Part shown: positions 1-6,519 of the stretch, piece by piece | How positions within the stretch are numbered: position 1 is the stretch's first letter | How the letters are laid out: every line of letters begins with the position of its first letter | From: Rhodospirillales bacterium | GTDB taxonomy: Bacteria; Pseudomonadota; Alphaproteobacteria; Reyranellales; Reyranellaceae | DNA length: 7,400 nucleotides | Direction: 5' to 3' | NCBI GenBank assembly: GCA_013205335.1 | Contig: JABMNB010000389.1 | Location: 1 to 7,400 of the forward strand | The notes under the pieces: model-generated | Told to the model about the DNA's origin: nothing | What the model saw: only the letters and a program-made list of their open reading frames with translations | The model's database searches: none | Position numbers and translations under genes: made by a program

Positions 1-83
1 AATAAACGAAACAAATGAAGCGGAGGTCGCACCCCCCTGGAATTTGGGTCGTGGTGACCGTTGACGGATCGATGTTGCGCGCC

Positions 84-100
84 GGTTTTCTCCGAAAACC
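84..100. repeat. Short perfect inverted repeat (7-bp stem, 3-base loop)
   Basis: GGTTTTC at 84-90 and GAAAACC at 94-100 are perfectly complementary around the loop TCC. An AT-rich segment (CATTTAAAAC, 101-110) follows on the plus strand, but there is no clean T-run on either side. It is therefore not a textbook intrinsic terminator. It could be a protein-binding site, an RNA stem or a chance match. Confidence 0.35.
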
Positions 101-178
101 CATTTAAAACAGCGCGTTAGACCTCATCGGGGCATGCCGCTCCGGTGGCGCTCGAACTGGGTCGAGGTGAAGGCAAGA

Positions 179-196
179 GCGCCACTGGAGTGGCGC
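179..196 (-). terminator. Candidate rho-independent terminator of the metX-like/UDG unit
   Basis: GCGCCACT (179-186) and AGTGGCGC (189-196) form a near-perfect palindrome that can fold as a 7-bp GC-rich stem with a 4-base loop. Read on the minus strand, it begins 15 bases after the glycosylase stop codon and is followed by TCTTGCCTT, a modest pyrimidine- and T-rich tail. Position and orientation fit termination of the minus-strand transcript. The imperfect T-tract is the main weakness. Confidence 0.45.
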
Positions 197-211
197 ACTC
201 CCTTGATCGAA

Positions 212-1072
212 TCAGCGAACGCCCAGTTCCTTCAACCGCTTGTCGAGCGACAGCAGGTCCTGCCAGCTCTGGCGCTTGCTGGCGGGCGTGCGCAAAAGGA
301 AGGCCGGGTGGAAGGTGGGGAGCACCGGCACTTCGCTGCCGTCGTCGAGCGTCAGCGTCGTCCACTTGCCGCGCAGGCGGGTAATGCCCTCGGTCGTGTT
401 CAGGACCGCCTTTACCGCGGTGCCGCCGGCCAGCACCACCACCTTGGGCTTCGCCAGCTCGATGTGGCGGCGCGTGAACGCGAGGCAGATCGCCTGCTCC
501 GACAGGGTCGGCGTGCGATTGCCGGGCGGTCGCCAGAACAGAATGTTGGTGATGTAGAGGTCGCGCTCGCGGCTCATGCCGATGGCTCCGAACATGCGGT
601 CCATGAGCTGGCCGCTCACGCCGACGAACGGCTTGCCGAGACGATCCTCGTCGGCGCCCGGCGCTTCGCCGACGATCATCACTGGCGCTCCGGCCACGCC
701 GTCTGCGAACACCGTGTTCTTGGCCGTGCGCTTCAGCGCGCAGCCCTCGAAGGCGCGGACGGCCTCCTCGAGTTCGGCGATCGTCGTCGCGCGGCTCGCA
801 AGTTCGCGCGCGTCTTCGGCGAGCTGCGGCGATTCGAGCGGGACGGGTGCGCGCACGACCGGCGGAGCGGCCGGCGCCCGGATCGGTGTCGGCGCAGTAA
901 TCGTCGAAGGGGCGGGGCCTGTGGTGACGACAGGAGGGGCGACAACGACGGCCGGTGGCGGGGCGGCAAAACGATCGATCGCCTCCTCGCCGATCGTCTC
1001 GTCGAGTCCGTGATCGACATACCAGCGCAGCAGCGCGGCGGCGTCCTGCGGAGCGAACGCCGCCTCGGTCAT
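212..1072 (-). CDS. Uracil-DNA glycosylase, family 4-like
   Basis: This 286-residue protein is predicted to remove uracil from DNA, from cytosine deamination or dUTP misincorporation, as the first step of base excision repair in the cytoplasm. The catalytic domain covers about residues 105-285. It shows the family motif GEAPGADED (135-143), GKPFVGVSGQL (146-156), ITNI followed by RPPGNR (174-186), GITRLRGKW (229-237) and the second active-site motif FHPAFLL (254-260). A short helical N-terminal segment (about 7-35) and an Ala/Pro-rich linker (about 36-79) precede it, an arrangement I associate with alphaproteobacterial members. Only two cysteines are present (C111, C196). Where classical family 4 enzymes have the other two cluster ligands, I see K114 and W180. 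The ATG at 1072 overlaps the stop of the upstream gene (ATGA) and has no strong ribosome site, so translation is probably coupled. The family assignment is firm; the presence of an Fe-S cluster is doubtful. Confidence 0.92.
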   Translation of the reverse strand: MTEAAFAPQDAAALLRWYVDHGLDETIGEEAIDRFAAPPPAVVVAPPVVTTGPAPSTITAPTPIRAPAAPPVVRAPVPLESPQLAEDARELASRATTIAELEEAVRAFEGCALKRTAKNTVFADGVAGAPVMIVGEAPGADEDRLGKPFVGVSGQLMDRMFGAIGMSRERDLYITNILFWRPPGNRTPTLSEQAICLAFTRRHIELAKPKVVVLAGGTAVKAVLNTTEGITRLRGKWTTLTLDDGSEVPVLPTFHPAFLLRTPASKRQSWQDLLSLDKRLKELGVR

Positions 1073-2097
1073 GCCAGGCTCTTGATGAAGGCGCCGAGGA
1101 TCGGCGCCCACATCGCGGCGTCGGCGTGGCTCGCCATGTGCCCCTTTTCCGACGGCATCTCGACATAGGTGAGGTCGACGCCGGCCTTGCGCATGTCGAG
1201 CGCGTAGGCGGCGCAGTCGGTGAGATCGAACAATTTGTCGGTCTTGGAGATGACGTAGAGGACCTTGGTCTTCTTCAGCTGATCGTACTGCCGGGTGACG
1301 TCGAAGCCGTCGATCGCGCGCCGCAGGGTGACCAGCGAATGGCCGTCGTAGATCTGCGCCCAGCTCTTGGCGGCAATCTTGGCTTCGGCTTCGCCCTGGC
1401 CATAGTTCAGCAGCGTCTCGTAGCGGATCTGCTCGAGCGTGCCGGCAATGCCGCCATTGTCGTAGTACCAGCCGCCATTCCAGTTCGGGTCGCTGGCGAG
1501 ACGCTTCTGGAGCGCCTCCAGGCCGCCCATGCGGCCGGGCGCGCGCGGCGAGGTGACGGAAGCCGCGATGCCTTTCATGAAGCCGGGGTAGGACGCCGCC
1601 CATTGGAACGACTGGAAGCCCCCCATCGACGGGCCAATCACGGCGACGAGGCTCTTCAATCCGAGCGAATCGACCAGCAGCTTCTGGCTGGCCACCATGT
1701 CGCGCAGGGTAATCTCGGGAAAAGTCGGGCCATAGGGCTTGCCGGTGCGTGGATCGGTGCTGTTGGGGCCGGAGCTGCCATGCGCCGAGCCCAGGGCATT
1801 CACGGAGACGACGAAATGGCGGTCGGTGTCGATGGCCTTGCCTGGACCGATCAGCCCGTCGAACCAGCCGGCCGACCCCTCGGGGACGCCGCGGCCCTGC
1901 TTGCCGGGCAGGTTCTTGCCTGCAGCGTGATGGGACGAGGTGTAGCCGTGCACGACGAGAATGGCGTTGTCCTTTGCCGGCGACGGCGTGCCGTAGGTTT
2001 CGTAGGCGAGTTCGAGCACGGGCAGGACCTGCCCGCCTTCCAGCCTGAAATCGCGCGTTGAGAAGGTCCTGCTCTCGATTGTGGTCAACTCTGCCAC
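1069..2097 (-). CDS. MetX-like alpha/beta-hydrolase (homoserine O-acetyltransferase family)
   Basis: This 342-residue cytoplasmic alpha/beta-hydrolase belongs to the MetX family, whose best-known members acylate homoserine or serine using acyl-CoA. The nucleophile elbow GPSMGG carries Ser157. The likely remaining triad residues are Asp287 (in SKTDKLFD) and His320 (in EKGHMASH). Family landmarks include LAYETYG (30-36), NALGSAHGSSGP (100-111) and YGPTFPEITLRDMVASQ (122-138). It is shorter than typical MetX (about 370-380). The usual GGLALAR/YRS-type substrate segment after the elbow is replaced by an unlike stretch (about 205-235), and the GG before the nucleophile reads GP. Acyltransferase activity on homoserine is therefore uncertain; a hydrolase or another acyl acceptor is possible. 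The start is GTG at 2097, supported by AAGGGGA six bases upstream. The gene overlaps the glycosylase by 4 bases. No metW or other methionine gene is visible. Confidence 0.85.
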   Translation of the reverse strand: MAELTTIESRTFSTRDFRLEGGQVLPVLELAYETYGTPSPAKDNAILVVHGYTSSHHAAGKNLPGKQGRGVPEGSAGWFDGLIGPGKAIDTDRHFVVSVNALGSAHGSSGPNSTDPRTGKPYGPTFPEITLRDMVASQKLLVDSLGLKSLVAVIGPSMGGFQSFQWAASYPGFMKGIAASVTSPRAPGRMGGLEALQKRLASDPNWNGGWYYDNGGIAGTLEQIRYETLLNYGQGEAEAKIAAKSWAQIYDGHSLVTLRRAIDGFDVTRQYDQLKKTKVLYVISKTDKLFDLTDCAAYALDMRKAGVDLTYVEMPSEKGHMASHADAAMWAPILGAFIKSLA

Positions 2098-2214
2098 GGG
2101 AATTCCCCTTTTCAGCGGGTGGCGATCCCGCCCCCGACACGCTATCTAAATCAAAGGATTGCCGTCGGACAGGCGCGCGTCCATCGGGAAAATGGATTTT
2201 CAGGGCGAGACAGC
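2098..2214. promoter_or_regulatory. Divergent promoter region between the MetX-like gene and ETF-QO
   Basis: The two flanking genes point away from each other, so promoters for both transcripts are expected here. An AT-rich core at 2143-2160 stands out in GC-rich surroundings. It contains TATCTA (2143-2148), which could serve as a -10 element on the plus strand and, read as TAGATA, on the minus strand. No good -35 element sits at the right distance; the plus-strand candidate TGGCGA (2120-2125) matches the consensus at only three of six positions. I see no clear operator palindrome. The assignment rests on gene layout more than on motif quality. Confidence 0.35.
2104..2110 (-). promoter_or_regulatory. 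Ribosome binding site for the MetX-like gene (supports the GTG start)
   Basis: Read on the minus strand, AAGGGGA lies six bases before the GTG at 2097. It is a strong match to the Shine-Dalgarno sequence, and no in-frame ATG lies close by. This decides the start in favour of GTG. Confidence 0.6.
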
Positions 2215-3870
2215 ATGACGCGCGAGGCGATGGAATACGACGTGGTGATCGTGGGCGGCGGTCCGGCCGGACTGTCGGCGGCGATCCGCCTGAAGCAGCT
2301 CGCCGCCGAGCGCAATCACGAAGTCTCCGTCTGCGTGTTGGAAAAGGGGTCCGAACTCGGTGCCCACATCCTGTCAGGTGCCGTCGTCGATCCGATCGGC
2401 CTCAACGAGCTCATTCCCGACTGGAAGGAAAAGGGCGCGCCGCTGGAGACGCAGGTCAGCGACGACCAGTTCCTGTTCCTGACCAAGGGCGGCTCCTACC
2501 GTTTCCCCAATTTCCTGCTGCCGCGGCTGATGAACAATCACGGCAACTACATCGTCAGCCTGGGCGAGGTCTGCCGCTGGCTCGGCCAGCAGGCCGAGGC
2601 GCTGGGCGTGGAAATCTATCCGGGCTTTGCCGCCGCCGAGGTTCTCTACAACGAGGACGGCTCGGTGAAGGGCGTCGCGACCGGCGACATGGGCATCGGC
2701 AAGGACGGTAAGCACAAGGACAGCTACACGCCGGGCATGGAGCTGCACGCCAAATACACGCTGATCGGCGAAGGCGTGCGCGGCTCGCTCGCCAAGCAGC
2801 TCATGGCGAAGTTCGACCTGCGCGACGGCGTCGATCCGCAGAAGTTCGGCATCGGCATCAAGGAGCTCTGGCAGGTCGATCCCGCCATCTTCCGCAAGGG
2901 TCTGGTGGTGCATTCGCAGGGCTGGCCGCTGTCGGAGACCGGCAGCTCCGGCGGCTCGTTCATGTATCACTTCGGCGACAACCTGGTCGCCATCGGCCTC
3001 GTGGTGCACCTGTCCTACGAAAATCCATATCTTTCACCGTTCGACGAGTTCCAGCGCTTCAAGACCCATCCCGACGTCGCCAAGTATCTCAAGGGCGGCA
3101 AGCGGCTGGTCTACGGCTCGCGCGCCATCAACGAAGGCGGACTGCAGTCGATACCGAAGCTCACCTTCCCGGGCGGCGCGCTGATCGGCTGCTCGGCGGG
3201 CTTCGTCAACGTGCCGCGCATCAAGGGCAGCCACAACGCGGTCAAGAGCGGCATGCTCGCCGCCGAAGCGGCATTCGAGGCGCTGGCCGGCGGCAAGACC
3301 GGCGGCGACGAGCTGATCGCCTATCCGGTGAAGCTGAAGGCGTCGTGGATCTGGAAGGACCTCGACAAGGTGCGCAACGTGAAGCCGGCACTGCGGTGGG
3401 GCACCACGCTCGGCACGCTGTACGGCGGCATGGACATGTGGCTGCACGATCTCGGCATGCGCGTGCCGTGGACCCTGCGCCACACCAAGGCCGACCACGA
3501 GACGCTGCGGCCAGCCAGCGAATTCCAGCCCATCCAGTATCCCAAGCCCGACGGCGTGCTGTCGTTCGACAAGCTCTCCTCGGTGTTCCTGTCCAACACC
3601 AACCATGAGGAAGACCAGCCGGTTCACCTCAAGTTGCGCGATCCGTCGATCCCGATCGCGGTGAACCTGCCGCTCTATGCCGAGCCGGCGCAGCGCTATT
3701 GCCCGGCGGGCGTCTATGAAGTGGTGACCGCCGACAACGGCCAGCCCCGTTTCCAGATCAACGCGCAGAATTGCGTGCACTGCAAGACGTGCGACATCAA
3801 GGATCCCGCGCAGAACATCGATTGGACCGTTCCCGAAGGTGGCGGCGGTCCCAATTACCCCAACATGTGA
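2215..3870 (+). CDS. Electron transfer flavoprotein-ubiquinone oxidoreductase (ETF-QO)
   Basis: This 551-residue inner-membrane-associated enzyme oxidises reduced electron transfer flavoprotein and passes electrons to ubiquinone. It links fatty-acid, amino-acid and other flavin dehydrogenases to the respiratory chain. The FAD-binding Rossmann motif GGGPAG is at 14-19 (YDVVIVGGGPAGLSAAIRL region). The family segment GSRAINEGGLQSIPKL (301-316), followed by FPGGALIGCSAGF (318-330), is highly characteristic. The C-terminal ferredoxin-like domain carries the four [4Fe-4S] ligands at C496, C520, C523 and C526, ending in PNYPNM. Length matches bacterial members, and all expected cofactor residues are present. 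The chosen ATG at 2215 begins just before the FAD motif. An in-frame GTG at 2119 would add 32 unlike residues and cover the promoter region, and an ATG at 2230 is a minor alternative. The next gene starts 5 bases after the stop. The partner genes etfA and etfB are not in the window. Confidence 0.96.
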   Translation: MTREAMEYDVVIVGGGPAGLSAAIRLKQLAAERNHEVSVCVLEKGSELGAHILSGAVVDPIGLNELIPDWKEKGAPLETQVSDDQFLFLTKGGSYRFPNFLLPRLMNNHGNYIVSLGEVCRWLGQQAEALGVEIYPGFAAAEVLYNEDGSVKGVATGDMGIGKDGKHKDSYTPGMELHAKYTLIGEGVRGSLAKQLMAKFDLRDGVDPQKFGIGIKELWQVDPAIFRKGLVVHSQGWPLSETGSSGGSFMYHFGDNLVAIGLVVHLSYENPYLSPFDEFQRFKTHPDVAKYLKGGKRLVYGSRAINEGGLQSIPKLTFPGGALIGCSAGFVNVPRIKGSHNAVKSGMLAAEAAFEALAGGKTGGDELIAYPVKLKASWIWKDLDKVRNVKPALRWGTTLGTLYGGMDMWLHDLGMRVPWTLRHTKADHETLRPASEFQPIQYPKPDGVLSFDKLSSVFLSNTNHEEDQPVHLKLRDPSIPIAVNLPLYAEPAQRYCPAGVYEVVTADNGQPRFQINAQNCVHCKTCDIKDPAQNIDWTVPEGGGGPNYPNM

Positions 3871-3875
3871 GCCGT

Positions 3876-5666
3876 ATGAACCGCACTCCCTTCGCGTTGC
3901 TTTCGGCAGCGCTGCTGTTCGCTCTCCCGATCGCCGGCCAGGCCCAGCAGGGCCAGCCGCAGCCCGGCGGCGCCAGACCGCCGGCCGCCCGGCCACCGGC
4001 GGTCCAGCCTGGTCAACGACTGGCGCCGATCTCGCTGCAGGGGCGCTATCTCGCTGCCCGCGTCGGCGAGCAGGATCACGATTACGATGCCGCGGCCGAT
4101 CAGATGGATCAGGCGCTGGCACTGACGCCGCTCGATCCCGAACTCATCTATGCCGTCTTCCGCCTGCGCATGTATGCCGGACGGATCGATTCGGCTGCGG
4201 AGCTTGCGCCGGCCGTACTGGCAACGCGTCCGGGCGATGGCTTCGCCAACCTCGTGATGGCGGTCCAGGCCATCAAGAAGGGCGACTATCGCGCGGCCGA
4301 GCAGCAGCTCAACAAGATCGGCGCGGAAAACCAGCTCGGGGCGCTCCGCGAATATGTGATGGCGTGGCTGAAAGCCGGCGACAAGGATTACGCAGCCGCG
4401 CGGGCGTTCCTCGCGCGGTTGAAGCCCGCGGCTGGCGAGCGCGCCGAGGCGCCGTCGCTGGTGATCGAGGCGCAGATCGACGAGATGGCGGGCGACAAGG
4501 CCGCCGCCGAAACGAAATACCGTCGGGCGATATCGATCGACCGCAATGGGCTGCGCACGACGATCTCGGTCGCCGATGGGCTGCGGCGCCTCGGCAAGGA
4601 TGCCGAAGCACGCGAAATCCTGAAGACCTACGGCACGCGCTACAGCGATTCCGTCGTCATGGACGGCCTGATGGGCCCCAATGCACCGATGCCCAAGCCG
4701 CCGTCGCCGGCCTCGGGCATCGCCGAAATCCTGTTTGACATCGGCGGCATCCTCTCCGCCGATCCGCGCAACCAGCGCGCCGACCTGGCGCTGATCTTCT
4801 ATCAGCTCGCCACGGCCCTGAAGCCCGAACAGGATTTTGCCTGGCTGATGATCGCGGGGCTCTACGAGCAGTTCCACCAGATTCCCAAGGCGGTCGCCGC
4901 CCTTGGCAAAATCGGCCCGAACTCGCCGCTCTACTGGCAGGCTAGGCTGCGGACGGCGGCGCTCGACGCCCAGGAAGACAAGTTCGACCAGGCCGTCGCC
5001 CGTCTCAGGACGCTGGTGGCCGAGAAGCCCGATCGTATCGACGCGGCACTGACGCTCGCCGACCTGCTGCGCGGCAAGGATCGTTTTCCCGAAGCGGTCG
5101 CCGCTTACGACACGGCGATCTCGCGGCTGGGCACGCCCGAGGAGCGGCACTGGCAGGTCTATTTCGGGCGCGGCATCGTCCTCGAGCGCACCAAGAACTG
5201 GCCGAAGGCCGAGGCCGACATGAAGAAGGCGCTCGAACTCTCACCCGAGCAGCCCTACGTGCTGAACTATCTCGGCTACAGCTGGATCGACCAGGGCCTG
5301 CATCTGCAGGAAGGCATGAAGATGCTGGAGCGCGCGACCGAGCTGCGGCCGGACGACGGCTCCATCACCGACAGCGTGGGCTGGGCCTATTACCGGCTCG
5401 GCCAGTTCGAGAAGGCGGTGGAGTGGCTGGAGCGCGCGACCGAGCAGAAGGGCGACGACTCGACGATCACCGATCATCTCGGCGACGCCTACTGGCATGT
5501 CGGCCGTCGCCGCGAGGCGCGTTTCCAGTGGGAGCGGGCGCTGCATCAGAAGCCCGACAAGGATCGCCTGCCGGTCATCGAGGACAAGATCGCCAACGGT
5601 CTCAACACGTCGAACGACAAGCCGACCGTTTACGAGAAGGCCGCCGACACCAAGCAGGGCGGCTGA
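3876..5666 (+). CDS. Secreted tetratricopeptide-repeat protein
   Basis: This 596-residue protein is probably a periplasmic or envelope scaffold; its specific role is unknown. It begins with a Sec-type signal peptide (MNRTPFALLSAALLFALPIA, then GQA, likely cut after A23), which supports this start. A Pro/Gln/Ala-rich spacer (about 24-48) follows. Degenerate TPR helices run from about 54 to 260, a proline-rich break lies at about 267-279, and further TPRs run to about 560. The best repeats are C-terminal: about 423-456, 459-492, 496-527 (VGWAYYRLGQFEKAVEWLERA) and 530-560 (LGDAYWHVGRRREARFQWERA). TPRs bind partner proteins, and no catalytic domain is visible. I associate such proteins with alphaproteobacterial ETF-QO/ispE neighbourhoods. 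It lies 5 bases after ETF-QO with only a weak ribosome site (GTGAG), so coupled translation is likely. No Cys-containing lipobox is seen, so a lipoprotein is unlikely. Confidence 0.88.
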   Translation: MNRTPFALLSAALLFALPIAGQAQQGQPQPGGARPPAARPPAVQPGQRLAPISLQGRYLAARVGEQDHDYDAAADQMDQALALTPLDPELIYAVFRLRMYAGRIDSAAELAPAVLATRPGDGFANLVMAVQAIKKGDYRAAEQQLNKIGAENQLGALREYVMAWLKAGDKDYAAARAFLARLKPAAGERAEAPSLVIEAQIDEMAGDKAAAETKYRRAISIDRNGLRTTISVADGLRRLGKDAEAREILKTYGTRYSDSVVMDGLMGPNAPMPKPPSPASGIAEILFDIGGILSADPRNQRADLALIFYQLATALKPEQDFAWLMIAGLYEQFHQIPKAVAALGKIGPNSPLYWQARLRTAALDAQEDKFDQAVARLRTLVAEKPDRIDAALTLADLLRGKDRFPEAVAAYDTAISRLGTPEERHWQVYFGRGIVLERTKNWPKAEADMKKALELSPEQPYVLNYLGYSWIDQGLHLQEGMKMLERATELRPDDGSITDSVGWAYYRLGQFEKAVEWLERATEQKGDDSTITDHLGDAYWHVGRRREARFQWERALHQKPDKDRLPVIEDKIANGLNTSNDKPTVYEKAADTKQGG

Positions 5667-5668
5667 TC

Positions 5669-5674
5669 GAAGGG
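5669..5674 (+). promoter_or_regulatory. Ribosome binding site for ispE (supports the GTG start)
   Basis: GAAGGG lies eight bases upstream of GTG at 5683, in the short gap after the TPR gene stop codon. The conserved IspE N-terminus (ARAKVNLWL) begins within four codons of this GTG. No other in-frame start lies between the previous stop and the conserved region, so GTG 5683 is the most likely start. Confidence 0.55.
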
Positions 5675-5682
5675 CAGGGGGC

Positions 5683-6519
5683 GTGCCGCTCGCCCGCGCC
5701 AAGGTCAATCTCTGGCTGAACGTCGTCGGCCGCCGCGCCGACGGCTATCACCTGCTCGACTCGCTGGTTGCCTTCACCGACCTCGCCGACGAGATCGAGG
5801 TCGCCCCCGGGCCAGCCCTGTCGCTGGCCGTCGCGGGCCCCGCGGCTGCCGCGCTCGAAGGTGATCCGGACAATCTCGTGCTTAAGGCGGCGCGCCTGCT
5901 GGCCGGCCGCGCCGGCGTGGCGCCGCGCGCCGCGCTTCGTCTCACCAAGCGCATTCCCGTCGCGGCCGGGCTCGGCGGCGGATCGGCCGACGCCGCCGCG
6001 ACGCTTCTCGCCCTGGTCGACCTGTGGCGAGTGGCGATGCCCCAGGAGGAACTGTTCGATCTTGCCGCCACGCTCGGCGCCGACGTGCCGATGTGCCTCG
6101 CCGGACGGCCGGCGTTGGCCTCGGGCATCGGCGAGCGTCTGGCGCCCGCGCCGGCGCTGCCGGCCTGCGCCATCCTGCTGGTCAATCCAGGTGTCGCGCT
6201 GGCTACGCCCGCCGTGTTCGGCGCCCGGGAGGGAGGCTTCTCCCGGGCCATACCGCTCGGCCAGGGCTGGCAAAGTCTGGGCGAATTCGCGGACGATCTC
6301 GCACGACGCGGCAACGACCTTACGGACGCCGCCATTTCGCTGCAGCCGGAAGTTGCCGACGTTCTCGACCGGCTGAGGCGCAGCGACGGCGTTGCCCATG
6401 CGGCGATGAGCGGAAGTGGGGCCACCTGCTTCGGGCTGTATGGATCCACTGAGGAAGCACAGCGCGCGGCATCACGTCTTCCCGCTTCGTGGTGGCGGCA
6501 CGCCGGCCGCCTAGTTTGA
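5683..6519 (+). CDS. ispE: 4-diphosphocytidyl-2-C-methyl-D-erythritol kinase (IspE)
   Basis: This 278-residue cytoplasmic GHMP-family kinase phosphorylates the 2-hydroxyl of CDP-methylerythritol with ATP. That is the fourth step of the non-mevalonate (MEP) pathway to isoprenoids, which also supplies the ubiquinone side chain and the undecaprenyl carrier. Motif 1 is ARAKVNLWL (4-12) with Lys7 at the active site, followed by RRADGYHLLDSL (17-28). The glycine-rich ATP loop is PVAAGLGGGSADAA (92-105). The catalytic Asp is Asp134 in LGADVPMCL. Motif 3 is MSGSGATCFGL (242-252). Length is normal and no key residue is missing. The gene starts with GTG, 16 bases after the TPR gene, and is probably the last gene of the ETF-QO/TPR/ispE transcript. 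Its last 9 bases overlap the convergent gene on the other strand, so no intrinsic terminator fits between them. Confidence 0.95.
   Translation: MPLARAKVNLWLNVVGRRADGYHLLDSLVAFTDLADEIEVAPGPALSLAVAGPAAAALEGDPDNLVLKAARLLAGRAGVAPRAALRLTKRIPVAAGLGGGSADAAATLLALVDLWRVAMPQEELFDLAATLGADVPMCLAGRPALASGIGERLAPAPALPACAILLVNPGVALATPAVFGAREGGFSRAIPLGQGWQSLGEFADDLARRGNDLTDAAISLQPEVADVLDRLRRSDGVAHAAMSGSGATCFGLYGSTEEAQRAASRLPASWWRHAGRLV

Larger units (their letters stand above)
1..211. other. Intergenic region with no convincing gene
   Basis: This stretch lies downstream of the uracil-DNA glycosylase gene. I find no protein, tRNA or rRNA gene in it. It holds the candidate terminator at 179-196 and an inverted repeat at 84-100 (GGTTTTC, 3-base loop, GAAAACC). 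It also holds a weaker hairpin at 22-36 that, read on the minus strand, has a 6-bp stem with one G-U pair followed by a T-rich tract (about 1-19). A 30-codon open frame (15-107, plus strand, ATG to TAA) exists, but it has no Shine-Dalgarno sequence and no recognisable product, so I do not call it a gene. The first 20 bases are AT-rich compared with the rest of the window. Confidence 0.6.

Noticed and set aside
117..2061. Long open frames on both strands across the glycosylase and MetX-like genes (for example plus-strand 134-1168 and 955-2061).
   Set aside because: They show Arg/Ala/Gly-rich composition with no domain motifs. In high-GC DNA, such frames arise opposite or beside real genes.
1073..2140. 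Open frame continuing upstream of the glycosylase on the minus strand, giving a 642-residue protein.
   Set aside because: The extension is an arginine-rich shadow of the MetX-like gene in another frame. Homology to glycosylases begins only after the ATG at 1072.
2119..2214. Upstream GTG start for ETF-QO that would add 32 residues.
   Set aside because: The added residues are not part of the family, and the FAD motif follows naturally from the ATG at 2215. The region is also needed as the divergent promoter spacer.
2374..5150. Minus-strand open frames opposite ETF-QO and the TPR gene (2374-3009, 3034-4122, 3855-5150).
   Set aside because: They are antisense shadows of genes with strong family motifs, and their translations show no recognisable domain.
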